This document shows positions 44,175 through 53,008 of a DNA stretch of 64,000 nucleotides, piece by piece. The notes below the pieces were generated by a model. The model was not told the DNA's origin and made no database searches. It saw nothing but the letters and a program-made list of their open reading frames with translations. Made by a program: the position numbers and the translations under genes. Position 1 is the first letter of the stretch. The number at the start of each line of letters is the position of its first letter. Origin of the DNA: Oleiphilus sp. (GTDB taxonomy: Bacteria > Pseudomonadota > Gammaproteobacteria > Pseudomonadales > Oleiphilaceae); contig PZPK01000017.1 in assembly GCA_006212045.1 (NCBI GenBank), forward strand, positions 1-64,000, written 5' to 3'.

Positions 44175-44795
44175 ATGCGGGTTTTTGGGCGATGGTTAGG
44201 GCAGCATGAATATGTATCTCAGTGTTGTTCAAATGTCGAATTCGGGTTCCTTCCTGTATGTCCCACCCGGTTAACCCGTCGTCGCCCTGTTGCATTAAGA
44301 GCCGCGATAATCGTTGCGATGGTTTTCTCAATGGCGGCGCTATTTTCAATGTCCTCCTGGGCAGAACAGGTTCGCTTCCAGTCCAAACTGTCCATCGTCA
44401 GCCCACTCAAGCTGTCGCAATCGCGTGATCTGGATTTTGGCGCCATGCGCCTGGCGCCGGGAGAGGCATGTACACTTGATCCTTCGACCGGCCAAACCCA
44501 TGGCGGCGCGTGTTATGCATCTGACGGGCAATCCGCCCGTATTGTTGTGGAAGGCACGACAATGGAGAGCGTCGGGATAGAGGTGGTTGTTGAAGATAAT
44601 TCGACCATGGCATTTGCACCCGAAATAAGACGGATGCCGGGAAGCGCAGCGGCCTCGCAGTCACAGCATTTCGTACTCGATATCGGCGGAACTGTTTCCC
44701 TCAACGAGGTGCCGCATCTCGATGTCGCAGCTAAGACGGGTGTTGATTATCCCGCGATGACCCTCGCTTATGCCGTGGAAATTGTCTATCCCTGA
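44175..44795 (+). CDS. Second DUF4402-like secreted protein, paralogue of the putative pilin
   Basis: Up to 206 residues. The mature region from about residue 65 parallels the 37960–38457 protein: FQSKLSIVSPLKLSQSRDLDFG, the Cys pair in EACTL…GGACYA, IVVEGTTMESVGI, MAFAPE, DIGGTVSL and a closing LAYAVEIVYP. The N-terminus is odd: the chosen ATG (GAGGG upstream) gives a 44-residue polar leader ahead of the hydrophobic ALRAAIIVAMVFSMAALFSM segment, unlike a normal Sec signal; a later ATG would leave too short a signal. It may be a minor or tip subunit. It overlaps the FAD gene convergently by 10 bp. Confidence 0.6.
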   Translation: MRVFGRWLGQHEYVSQCCSNVEFGFLPVCPTRLTRRRPVALRAAIIVAMVFSMAALFSMSSWAEQVRFQSKLSIVSPLKLSQSRDLDFGAMRLAPGEACTLDPSTGQTHGGACYASDGQSARIVVEGTTMESVGIEVVVEDNSTMAFAPEIRRMPGSAAASQSQHFVLDIGGTVSLNEVPHLDVAAKTGVDYPAMTLAYAVEIVYP

Positions 44796-46021
44796 GCTTC
44801 TTTGTTTCGCGCGCTTAGGCGAGCTGCCCAAGAGAAAACGGGCCGTCGATAGATCCACTTGCCATGCATGGACATAAACGTCATGCAGTAGGATGGCGCC
44901 CGGTACTTGAGTGCATGCAGAAGGTTGTATAGTCCAACACCAGCGCGTAAGCGCCAGCGCAGCATCCGGCTTGTTGCCTTAACATCGTTGTGAGGGGGGG
45001 CGGATACGGTTGTCTCCAGTGAAGGCAGGCATTGCGCCAGCAGGGTGGCAGAACTGATCGCCCAGCTGCAGCCAACGCCTGTGAGCGGATCCGCCGCCAG
45101 TTTGGCATCACCTACCATGGCGAAGTTACCGGCGCGACAGCTCATGCGCAGGGGCGAGGTCTGTTTGGCAACGGCAATGTGTTCCTGCCGCTGGCCCAGG
45201 CGGACGTTCTGTTGTTCCAGAAACGTGATTACCTGATCGAAGGCCTGTTCCTTGGCGCCGGGTAGTTGCTGGTATGCTTCCCGTGAAAGGTACCAGCTAA
45301 CCAATATCCGCTGGCGGTTAGGAAAATACCCTATATATTCATTTCCTTGCCGCAGTGCCCAGATCAGACTGTCCGCTTCTGCCTTGCCTGCGGGCATGGA
45401 TATTTTGTTGCCTGTGTCATCGCCCGGATACGCGAAGTAGCTGAACATGGCGACCCGGCCGTTTTCCTGAGTATGTTCGCGGCCACCCGCCATGCGCGCG
45501 GTATCTGAATGTCTGCCATCTGCTGCAACTACCAGCCCTGCATAGAGCAATTGGGTGTGAGTGGCTGAGACACACTGTCCTCCGATGATGTTCTGGCCCT
45601 GACGCAATAGGTGCTTCAAATGATAGCCCTGATAGAAATCAATATTAGGGGTCTCGGAAAGGCGTTGTTTGAGGGCCGGGTCAATGTCCCGGCGTTCGAT
45701 ATTCGCCGCTTTGCGCTGGCCACCGGGTGGGAAGAAGGCATGCAGATTTTCGTGCATCAGTTTCATGGCTGTTGCGCTGGCACTGGTGGTGTCATCGCTC
45801 ACGCCAATGCCGACCTTTTGCAGTTGTCTGACGCCGCCCGGGTGAATGATATGGGTACAGATCTTTTTGAAAAATTGAGGGTCTTCGCGTTTCTCCAATA
45901 TTGCCACGCGCCAGTTTTTCCGGGCCAGTGCCAGCGCCAGGATACTGCCGGCAATACTGGCGCCGACAATCAGTACGTCATAATGCCTGTCTGAGATTTG
46001 AAGGGATTTGGAAGAAACCAC
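44786..46021 (-). CDS. FAD-dependent oxidoreductase of the geranylgeranyl-reductase/PHBH type
   Basis: 411 residues. The FAD Rossmann motif is VLIVGASIAGSILALALA at about residues 16–33, with the adenine-ribose Glu at the end of strand 2 (VAILEKRED). Further FAD contacts are VVAADGRHSDTAR (the DG motif) and the GDAKLAADPLTGVGCSWAI block typical of flavin monooxygenases and geranylgeranyl reductases. No membrane helix. Start is GTG with a weak ribosome-binding site; it cannot move far because the FAD motif is close to the N-terminus. Substrate unknown. Confidence 0.9.
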   Translation of the reverse strand: MVSSKSLQISDRHYDVLIVGASIAGSILALALARKNWRVAILEKREDPQFFKKICTHIIHPGGVRQLQKVGIGVSDDTTSASATAMKLMHENLHAFFPPGGQRKAANIERRDIDPALKQRLSETPNIDFYQGYHLKHLLRQGQNIIGGQCVSATHTQLLYAGLVVAADGRHSDTARMAGGREHTQENGRVAMFSYFAYPGDDTGNKISMPAGKAEADSLIWALRQGNEYIGYFPNRQRILVSWYLSREAYQQLPGAKEQAFDQVITFLEQQNVRLGQRQEHIAVAKQTSPLRMSCRAGNFAMVGDAKLAADPLTGVGCSWAISSATLLAQCLPSLETTVSAPPHNDVKATSRMLRWRLRAGVGLYNLLHALKYRAPSYCMTFMSMHGKWIYRRPVFSWAARLSARNKEAQG

Positions 46022-46190
46022 AGTGCCACATTTTCTGTTTGAGGAGTGCCTAGCATAAAAGAACTTGCCGGACGGAGGAAACAGTCGACACGCGAGTGGT
46101 CGAAAAGTTCAGGATCCTGCTTCAAAGAGCATAGGGGCCGGGATTCGCCTGAACCGTAAAAAGCCGCCGCGCTTGATGGTACAAAGCGCT

Positions 46191-46928
46191 TTATGCGACG
46201 GCTTCTCTGTTGCAGGCATCAAATTGGGATTGGATCAGCTCAAAGACTTCCAGGCTAAAACCCATTCCGATATGCGTGGCCCTGACTTCATGATGGCTAA
46301 CATCCGGAGACCATCGGTCAATGCATGCCTGCCAAGACACAATGCCGTCGGCCTTGGAATAAATGGCGACGATGGGGTTGGTGATCGGAACCTCAAAGCG
46401 TGCCTGCATTTCACGCTCGATACTGTCTGGGTCCCATCCGAAGACGGCGCTGAAACTTTTCAGCGCCGTAAATTTTGGACCTCCGATCACGGGTGAGCCC
46501 AGTGTTGTGATTTGTTGAATTGCATCCGGACAGGATCTGGCTAATTCCCTGGCGATGATGCCGCCAAGGCTCCAGCCAACCAGGCTGATGCGCCGACCAT
46601 GCTTGTCACAGAGATAGTTAACGCGGTTGATCAGCGGTTCAATAACGTCATGAACCTTGCCGTCGTTGAAACCCTGACCCCAGCTATAGGCTGCATGTCC
46701 CTGATGTCGGAGATACTGTTTCAGTACGGCGATGGACATTTCACCGCCCAGAAAGCCGGGTATCACCATTACGGTGCTGCCCGAGGATGCTGTGTTTGGC
46801 TTGATCGAGGGCCAGCGCATGGCCAAATGTGCGAGGTAAAGGCCGGAAAGCGTCTCACCCATTTGTTTCCGGAGCGAGGGCGGAGAGATATTCCGGTATT
46901 CGACATGGGTGCAGCTGGACGAACTCAT
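46191..46928 (-). CDS. Alpha/beta-hydrolase (lipase-like)
   Basis: 245 residues without a signal peptide. The oxyanion strand is VMVIPGFLGGEMS; the nucleophile Ser is in LVGWSLGGIIAREL (about residue 119); the acid is probably Asp in YSKADGIVSW and the His in ATHIGMGFS near the C-terminus. The order and GFLGGE loop suit the triacylglycerol-lipase/PGAP1-like part of the fold. Substrate is unknown. AAGGGG lies upstream of the ATG. It is divergent from the binding-protein gene at 47076. Confidence 0.88.
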   Translation of the reverse strand: MSSSSCTHVEYRNISPPSLRKQMGETLSGLYLAHLAMRWPSIKPNTASSGSTVMVIPGFLGGEMSIAVLKQYLRHQGHAAYSWGQGFNDGKVHDVIEPLINRVNYLCDKHGRRISLVGWSLGGIIARELARSCPDAIQQITTLGSPVIGGPKFTALKSFSAVFGWDPDSIEREMQARFEVPITNPIVAIYSKADGIVSWQACIDRWSPDVSHHEVRATHIGMGFSLEVFELIQSQFDACNREAVA

Positions 46929-47075
46929 TGCATATACCCCTTGGGCTGTTTGTTCCCCCTAGTTAAGTCCTGGATGATGCAAATATCAAATTTCTCACTG
47001 GCAAATTTGTCAGGTAGGCATGGGCATAGGGCAAATTTATGGCTATGCTTTTACCAAAAAGGATCCTGTTCGCCA

Positions 47076-47759
47076 ATGATTGCGCCGTCTCTAAGAAGTC
47101 TTTTTCTTATCCTGCTGTTGTCAGAAGCCGTGCACGCTGATATGCACTGGCAGTCACCATTGCTTGGATACGCTGATTTTCCGCCGTTTACCTTTGAGAA
47201 TCATCGCGCTGAGGCTGATGGTTCGATCATTGACGCGGCACGAGGTCTGTTTGCAGCTATTTCACTGCAACCTGCGTACCGCGCTTTACCACCCGCACGT
47301 TTGTTTCAGGAGCTTGAAAGAGGGCGTCTCGATGGCTGGTTCGGCATTGTCGTGCCCAGAATCGAACCCTTGCTTCTGTTCAGTGCCCGCCCCCTGGCGA
47401 GTATCGCCTTAAGTCTTTATCGCTTGCCGGATCGATCTGACAAGCCGCTTGCTGACATAAAGCCGGACCAGGCGCTTGTTCTGATTCATGGTTGGAGCTA
47501 TGGCGGGCGCCGTAAAGAATTGATAGAAAGCCATACCACTTACGACGCGCCTAACAACAAGGCCGCATTTCAGATGCTGGAATTGGGCAGGGCTGACTAC
47601 CTTCTGAGTTATGATGAGGTAGTACAGGAGAGTCCCGATTTGCCGGAAAATCTATTGCAGCGACCGATTGAAAACATTCAGGTATATTTTCAGCTGCGCC
47701 GTGATTTTCCGCACGCAGAGGCCATCATGCGGGCCTTCGACCTGGCAAATAGTCAATAA
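47076..47759 (+). CDS. Orphan periplasmic substrate-binding protein (SBP_bac_3-like)
   Basis: 227 residues from ATG 47076, with a Sec signal peptide ending SEAVHA; much longer in-frame upstream extensions lie opposite the divergent hydrolase gene and lack a signal. The mature protein has the polar-amino-acid binding-protein pattern GYADFPPFTFENHRAEADGSIID, the RLDGWFGIVVPR hinge and a DYLLSYDEVVQES C-lobe. It is at the short end of the family. No transporter genes accompany it, the third such case here. Likely a stray binding protein or signalling accessory; ligand unknown. Confidence 0.8.
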   Translation: MIAPSLRSLFLILLLSEAVHADMHWQSPLLGYADFPPFTFENHRAEADGSIIDAARGLFAAISLQPAYRALPPARLFQELERGRLDGWFGIVVPRIEPLLLFSARPLASIALSLYRLPDRSDKPLADIKPDQALVLIHGWSYGGRRKELIESHTTYDAPNNKAAFQMLELGRADYLLSYDEVVQESPDLPENLLQRPIENIQVYFQLRRDFPHAEAIMRAFDLANSQ

Positions 47760-47768
47760 GCAATGCTT

Positions 47769-48293
47769 TTAAAGGCGTGCATTGATGCAGTCCAGAACAA
47801 GGCGCGAATCGTACATACGCAGGGGTACTGAATATTCCTGTTCGAATTGTTCAAGTGCCTGTTCCAACAGTGCCTGTTTTTCTGCATTCAGACCCAAGTC
47901 ACTTGCCGGTTGGGCAAACGCTTCGGTGCAGTCATCGATGACGCTGCGCGCAGCGTCATTTTCATAGACCCGTGTAATGATGTTCTGCAGGCCGGAATCG
48001 TAACCGGCCTGATAGGCCAGGCACTCTTTTGGCGACGGATCCTTTCGACATAGAGACTGGTTGGACAGGGTTTTGACGAAGTTGATCAGAATGCATGCGC
48101 CCGGGTTTTTCGAACCTGACTCTTCGGAATGGCACCACTTGCGTAACGCGCTGCAATTTCCGGGGGTCGCCTGACACAATGCGTCGGCCATTCCGGTTAA
48201 TTCTGTTTCTGATGACGCCTGAAAGCTCGTCAGGCACAAAAAGCACAGGGCAGGCAGGATTTTAATAGACTTTGACAGAAATGCGTTTGACAT
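47769..48293 (-). CDS. Secreted Cys-rich hypothetical protein
   Basis: About 174 residues from the Met at 48293 that gives a plausible signal peptide (ILPALCFLCLTSFQASS); a GTG 22 codons upstream is less likely. The mature part contains eight Cys in CQATPGNCSALRKWC, PGACILI, LCRKDPSPKECLAYQ, IDDCTEAF and LDCINARL, suggesting disulphides in the periplasm. It is otherwise helical. I recognise no family. It is convergent with the orphan binding protein (9-bp gap). Confidence 0.6.
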   Translation of the reverse strand: MSNAFLSKSIKILPALCFLCLTSFQASSETELTGMADALCQATPGNCSALRKWCHSEESGSKNPGACILINFVKTLSNQSLCRKDPSPKECLAYQAGYDSGLQNIITRVYENDAARSVIDDCTEAFAQPASDLGLNAEKQALLEQALEQFEQEYSVPLRMYDSRLVLDCINARL

Positions 48294-48557
48294 GTGTTCG
48301 CGCCGATTAGGTTGTTTCAGGTGTCGTGTATGCCAGCGGGCATCGCTGATGTTTACCATAGCGCAGTCGTGCGCTGCAGGTCGAGTATCCCGTCTTTTTT
48401 GCCTTCAGGATTGAGTGATTATCCACCTGCCAGGCGTGTTTTTCAGACACCGGGAATTTTTCCCGACTTGCGCTTTCCAAGCTTGGGAGGCTCTGTTAGA
48501 ATTCGCGCTCTTTCAGGTTAAGCCCGCGTGACGCGATGGCTTGGTCTGAAGCATTAT

Positions 48558-48673
48558 GGTGACTTTCATTGGTTCCTCCGCAATGATAAACCGTGAACCT
48601 GGTCAGGCCCGGAAGGGAGCAGCCACAGCGGTCGACTCATGTGCCGGGGTGTAGCTGGTGGAAGTCATCACCC
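48558..48673 (+). ncRNA. ffs: 4.5S RNA (bacterial signal recognition particle RNA)
   Basis: The conserved symmetrical/asymmetrical loop core reads GGTCAGGCCCGGAAGGGAGC with AGCC, answered by GTGCCGGGGTGTAGCTGG, as in E. coli 4.5S RNA. The ends pair: GGTGACTT with AAGTCATCACC. At about 116 nt it is the short form without an Alu domain. It binds Ffh for co-translational targeting of membrane proteins. No dedicated terminator is obvious before dnaX, 120 bp downstream. Confidence 0.95.
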
Positions 48674-48791
48674 AACTTCCCCGAATCGCCTTCAAGTTTC
48701 AATCATTTCTCTCTGAATGTTGGTCTGCTTAGTTTGGAACGTGTAGACTAGCAGGCAATTTTACGAGTCCGGAATTTTCCAGTTTGCAGTT

Positions 48792-50735
48792 ATGAGTTAT
48801 CAGGTACTCGCGCGCAAGTGGCGTCCCCAGAATTTTAAGCAGATGGTTGGTCAGGAGCATGTATTAAAAGCCTTAATACATGCACTCGACAGTCAGCGAC
48901 TGCATCATGCCTATCTGTTTACCGGCACCCGCGGTGTGGGCAAAACAACCATTGGCAGAATATTGGCCAAATGCCTGAGCTGTGATACCGGTATCACCTC
49001 GGAGCCTTGTGGCACGTGTGGTGCCTGTACGAGCATTACCGAAGGACGTTATGTCGACCTGATCGAGATCGATGCGGCCTCACGCACCAAGGTTGAGGAC
49101 ATGCGTGAATTGCTCGACAACGTGCAGTACGCCCCTTCCGAAGGTCGCTTCAAAATTTATCTGATTGACGAAGTGCATATGCTTTCCCAGTCCAGTTTCA
49201 ACGCCTTGCTAAAAACCCTGGAAGAGCCGCCCGAGCACGTCAAATTTCTGTTTGCGACCACCGACCCGCAAAAATTACCGGTGACGATCCTGTCCCGTTG
49301 CCTGCAATTCAATCTCAAGAACATGTCGCCCGAGCGCGTTGTAGGGCATCTGCAGCATATTCTCGGGCAGGAGCAGGTCAGTTTCGAAGAGCCGGCACTA
49401 TGGGCTTTGGCCCGCGCAGCGGACGGCAGTATGCGCGATGCCCTGAGTCTGACCGATCAGGCGATCGCTTATGGTCAGCATCAGCTGTCCGAAGAAAATG
49501 TCAGTGCCATGCTGGGTACTGTGGATCAGAAAAGAGTCTACAGGATCCTGCATGCCGCGATCGGCAATGATGCCCGGTTGATGCTGGAGGAGGTCAAAGC
49601 CTTAGCGGAGTTTTCGCCGGACTACAGCAGTGTGTTGGCCAGCATCATTTCCATATTGCACCGTGTGGCGGTTGAACAGGCTGTGCCGGGTGCGACAGAT
49701 AACGCCATGGGCGATCAATCCGAAGTCGTCGCTCTGGCGGCTGCCTTGTGTGCGGAAGATCTGCAGTTGTTTTATCAGATTGCGTTGACCTGTCGCCAGG
49801 ATATGGAAAGTCATCCTGATCCAAGGGCAGGGCTTGAGATGGCCTTAATCCGTATGATGGCTTTCCAGCTGGACCGCCCGGTTTCAGCAACCGACGGACT
49901 GCCAGAGCTGGGTGCTGAAGCGCAGTCTTCCCCGGTATCGGCTTCAGAGTCTGAGGCGCTGCCGGAAGCGGTTGATCGTGAACCGGTTCAGTCGGACAGA
50001 GATGCACCGGATATGCCGACGCCACCGCTGGAAGCCTACGAGCCTGATATGGCGTCGGACGAGCCGTGCCAGGATCATCTGGATGAGCCCCCGCTTGCGG
50101 TTGCAGCAAAGTCCCATCCTGATGACAGCGCATCGGGCAAAAAAAAAACTGAGTTAGGTTCCGAGGCGCAGCCCCCATTCGGGAAAGCGGAGAACGTTGC
50201 AAGCACAGAAGCAAAAATGCCTGCTGAGCTTGCTGATAGTGCTGCTGATCATAGCGCTGAATTAAGTGATGCCGTTGCGTTCGATTCGAATGATCCTGCG
50301 GTTTCTGACCAGACAGATTTGGCAGCAAGCTCAAGCAGTTGTGCTAACGGGGAGATGGCCTGGCCCAGGAAAGTGTTGGAAGTCGGCGTGACCGGAATGA
50401 CTCAGAACCTGTTATTCAACATGGTTCCGGAGCGGCAAGACGAGAAGATGACTCTGTATGTCGAATCCGGCCATTATCGACTGCTGAATGACGGGCATCA
50501 AAAGCGCATCGAGTCGGCCATGCAAGCCTGTTTCGGCGAGCAGATACAGCTACACTTTGCTGATGGATTGAAACCTGGCCAGGAGACGCCCATGATGTGG
50601 CGAGAGCGGCGCGCCGCAGAACTGCTGGCAGACGCGCGGGTTGCGGTGAAGCAGGATCCTAATGTGCAGGCCCTGATGCATGAATTTGACGCCGTGCTGG
50701 TTGAAGAGAGTATTAAGGCCCTGGGGCAACTTTAG
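48792..50735 (+). CDS. dnaX: DNA polymerase III subunits tau and gamma
   Basis: 647 residues (tau). The AAA+ clamp-loader module has Walker A GTRGVGKTTIGRIL (about 46–59), a four-Cys zinc module (CLSCDTG…CGTCGACTS), Walker B-like YLIDEVHMLSQ and sensor SRC motif LSRCLQF. Domain III follows to about residue 370. A low-complexity Asp/Glu/Pro/Ala linker contains a run of ten A (codons 450–453), where slippage gives the shorter gamma. The C-terminal domain binds polymerase alpha and DnaB. It heads a gene string dnaX–ybaB–recR conserved across gammaproteobacteria. Confidence 0.97.
   Translation: MSYQVLARKWRPQNFKQMVGQEHVLKALIHALDSQRLHHAYLFTGTRGVGKTTIGRILAKCLSCDTGITSEPCGTCGACTSITEGRYVDLIEIDAASRTKVEDMRELLDNVQYAPSEGRFKIYLIDEVHMLSQSSFNALLKTLEEPPEHVKFLFATTDPQKLPVTILSRCLQFNLKNMSPERVVGHLQHILGQEQVSFEEPALWALARAADGSMRDALSLTDQAIAYGQHQLSEENVSAMLGTVDQKRVYRILHAAIGNDARLMLEEVKALAEFSPDYSSVLASIISILHRVAVEQAVPGATDNAMGDQSEVVALAAALCAEDLQLFYQIALTCRQDMESHPDPRAGLEMALIRMMAFQLDRPVSATDGLPELGAEAQSSPVSASESEALPEAVDREPVQSDRDAPDMPTPPLEAYEPDMASDEPCQDHLDEPPLAVAAKSHPDDSASGKKKTELGSEAQPPFGKAENVASTEAKMPAELADSAADHSAELSDAVAFDSNDPAVSDQTDLAASSSSCANGEMAWPRKVLEVGVTGMTQNLLFNMVPERQDEKMTLYVESGHYRLLNDGHQKRIESAMQACFGEQIQLHFADGLKPGQETPMMWRERRAAELLADARVAVKQDPNVQALMHEFDAVLVEESIKALGQL
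50139..50148 (+). other. Slippery A10 run: predicted tau/gamma frameshift site in dnaX
   Basis: Ten consecutive A occupy codons AAA-AAA-AAA-A of the zero frame. A -1 shift meets TGA at 50150–50152, giving gamma of about 453 residues ending KKKN. A +1 shift meets TAG at 50155–50157. A weak stem with a bulge (TTCCGA with TCGGGAA) lies about 10 nt downstream. Homopolymers of this length can also slip during transcription. Confidence 0.85.
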
Positions 50736-50804
50736 TTTTCAGTTGTGGTCTGACACTGAAATTGAAACGCGTACCTTTGGGCAGACAAATCAGGAGAATT
50801 GAAA

Positions 50805-51134
50805 ATGTTTGGTGGTAACAATATGGGCGACCTGATGAAGCAAGCCCAGAAAATGCAGGAACAGTTGCAGAAGCAACAGGAAGAAATGGCCAAGGCCGAA
50901 GTCACAGGAGAGTCCGGTGCCGGCATGGTCAAGGTCATCATGAATGGCCGTCATGACGTGCGCAAGGTCGATGTGGACCCCTCACTGCTCAGTGAAGACA
51001 AGGAGCTGCTGGAGGATCTGCTGGCTGCGGCAGTGAATGATGCTGTGCGCCGTATCGAAGAGAAGAATAAAAGTGCCATGTCGGGACTTGCGTCAGGCAT
51101 CGGAATGCCGCCGGGATTCAAAATGCCTTTCTAG
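50805..51134 (+). CDS. ybaB: Nucleoid-associated protein YbaB/EbfC
   Basis: 109 residues, the family size. The start ATG 50805 is supported by AGGAG 8 nt upstream (an alternative TTG two codons earlier lies within that spacing). The N-terminal [29 protein letters not shown] is the helical arm, then [30 protein letters not shown] is the beta core of the DNA-binding tweezer-like dimer. It sits between dnaX and recR in the conserved order and probably acts on DNA near replication or recombination. Confidence 0.97.
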   Translation: MFGGNNMGDLMKQAQKMQEQLQKQQEEMAKAEVTGESGAGMVKVIMNGRHDVRKVDVDPSLLSEDKELLEDLLAAAVNDAVRRIEEKNKSAMSGLASGIGMPPGFKMPF

Positions 51135-51243
51135 CGCATGTTGATCAGTTCGGATTTAGTTGATGGGTGCCGATCCGGTGATGCCGGTCAATGACAGTTA
51201 CTAATTTATCAGGCCCTGCCTGCGCAGAGAGTTATTCCAGTTT

Positions 51244-51852
51244 ATGAGTTTTGGTCCTGTCATTGATGAGTTGATTGATGCGCTGAGAGTGTTGCCGGGT
51301 GTTGGGCAGAAAAGTGCTCAGCGAATGGCTTTACATCTGCTTGAGCGAAATCGCAATGGCGCGCAGCATTTGTCCGAAGCGCTGTCGCTCGCGATGGAAA
51401 GCGTGGGGCGCTGCCAGCGTTGTTGCAATCTTTCTGAGTCCGAGGTGTGCCGCATCTGTTCCGATACCCGACGCGATGCGTCTTTGTTGTGTATTGTCGA
51501 ATCTCCCTCCGATTTACTTGCGATTGAGCAGGCCCATTATTTTAATGGTTATTACCATGTGCTGGCGGGCAGTCTTTCACCCATTGATGGACGAGGGCCG
51601 GAACAGGTTGGTATTCCTGCATTGTTGAACCGTGTGATTGAAAGCCAGATCAAGGAAATTATCCTGGCGACCAATCCAACGGTAGAAGGTGAGGCGACAG
51701 CCCACTATATTGCGCAATCTTTGTCGCAGCATGATGTGTTGATAACCCGTTTGGCCCAGGGCATTCCTCTGGGTGGTGAGCTGGGCTATGTCGATGGCGG
51801 TACGCTCGGACATGCTTTTTCGGGCAGAAAGCCCATGGACAATAAGGAATAA
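51244..51852 (+). CDS. recR: Recombination mediator RecR
   Basis: 202 residues, as expected. The N-terminal helix-hairpin-helix is [20 protein letters not shown]; the four-Cys zinc finger is [16 protein letters not shown]; the Toprim fold covers [14 protein letters not shown] to [16 protein letters not shown]; and the C-terminal [19 protein letters not shown] is the conserved RecR end. With RecF/RecO it loads RecA at gaps. Its genome context dnaX–ybaB–recR is typical. Confidence 0.98.
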   Translation: MSFGPVIDELIDALRVLPGVGQKSAQRMALHLLERNRNGAQHLSEALSLAMESVGRCQRCCNLSESEVCRICSDTRRDASLLCIVESPSDLLAIEQAHYFNGYYHVLAGSLSPIDGRGPEQVGIPALLNRVIESQIKEIILATNPTVEGEATAHYIAQSLSQHDVLITRLAQGIPLGGELGYVDGGTLGHAFSGRKPMDNKE

Positions 51853-51853
51853 T

Positions 51854-53008
51854 ATGGACCAGGTCTATTGGATTCGTCAGCGCTCAGAGCTCGAAAGCCG
51901 GGTCGGAGAATGGTCCGGGCTACCCTATGTTGCGCTAGATACGGAATTTGAGCGCACGAATACCTACTTCGCGAAACCGGGGCTGATTCAACTAGCCGAC
52001 GGCGAGCAGGTATTTCTGATCGACCCTCTGGAAGTGGATGACCTCTCTCCCTTTGGTCCCTTACTGACGGATACCTCGACCTGTATCGTCATGCACTCCT
52101 TGAGTGAAGACGTGGACCTTTTACGCAATGTCACGGGTGTCGCGCCTGATAATGTGTTTGATACCCAGATTGCCGCTTCTCTGCTTGGTCTGGGCAGTTC
52201 CCTGGGTTATCAGAACCTGGTCAATGCCGTGTTGGGTGTGGAGTTGGATAAGTCCGAGACCCGCTCGGACTGGCTTAAACGGCCCTTGAGTGAAAGTCAG
52301 GTCAGTTATGCAGTCAAAGATGCAGAATATCTGTGTCAGCTCTATGAGGCGCTGAAGTCGCGTTTGCAGGAAAAGGGCTTGTATCAGGCCTGTCTGGAAG
52401 AAACACAGGCCGTGGTCTCGCAGGTAATGGAGTCGTGGCAGCAACCGGAAAATGCGTATCTGAAGTTGCGTGGTGCCTGGGACCTTTCGCCGGAGCAGCA
52501 GTGGCAATTACGGGCATTGGTGCAATGGCGTGACCAAACTGCATGTACGCGAAACAAACCGAAGCCCTGGATTTTCAGCGATGCCATCCTGATTCAGATT
52601 GCGGCGCGTCAGCCACGCAGAGGCAAGGACCTTGGCCGTATCAAGGGCGTCAGTCACAAAGCCGTGCACAAGTATGGCGAACAGGTGGTTGAGTTGCTGG
52701 CTTCCAGTCTGGAAGAGATTGAGACGCACCCGGAATTACTGGCATCGCTGACATTGATTGAGCCTCCGGTCAAAGGTGATGAGATGGACACTTATCGCCG
52801 ACTTAAAAAAGTGGTCGCCAGAGTGGCGGAAGAGTCCGGGATCTCGGCACAACTGCTGGGTTCGCGAAAAATGCTTGAGCAATTGGTGGTGTCGGTTCAG
52901 CGCAGGCAGGAAACGCAGATGCCCGGGGTATTTCTCGGGTGGCGATCAGCTTACCTGCTGGCGCCTTTCAAAGAAGTATTGAACGAAAAAGGAGTCTGCA
53001 TTGACTGA
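51854..53008 (+). CDS. rnd: Ribonuclease D
   Basis: 384 residues from ATG 51854 (AAGGA 6 nt upstream); an earlier in-frame start lies inside recR and is rejected. The DEDDy 3'–5' exonuclease motifs are ALDTEFERTNTYF (Exo I), HSLSEDVDLL (Exo II) and SYAVKDAEYLCQLY (Exo III with Tyr). A first HRDC domain follows near residues 210–290 (LVQWRDQTACTRNKPKPWIF). The enzyme trims 3' ends of tRNA and other RNAs. It lies 1 nt after the recR stop and overlaps ycgL by 8 bp, so the genes are probably co-transcribed. Confidence 0.96.
   Translation: MDQVYWIRQRSELESRVGEWSGLPYVALDTEFERTNTYFAKPGLIQLADGEQVFLIDPLEVDDLSPFGPLLTDTSTCIVMHSLSEDVDLLRNVTGVAPDNVFDTQIAASLLGLGSSLGYQNLVNAVLGVELDKSETRSDWLKRPLSESQVSYAVKDAEYLCQLYEALKSRLQEKGLYQACLEETQAVVSQVMESWQQPENAYLKLRGAWDLSPEQQWQLRALVQWRDQTACTRNKPKPWIFSDAILIQIAARQPRRGKDLGRIKGVSHKAVHKYGEQVVELLASSLEEIETHPELLASLTLIEPPVKGDEMDTYRRLKKVVARVAEESGISAQLLGSRKMLEQLVVSVQRRQETQMPGVFLGWRSAYLLAPFKEVLNEKGVCID

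Noticed and set aside
46599-47075. Upstream extension of the orphan binding protein
   Set aside because: It would run opposite the hydrolase gene and lacks a signal peptide; ATG 47076 begins a clean signal sequence.
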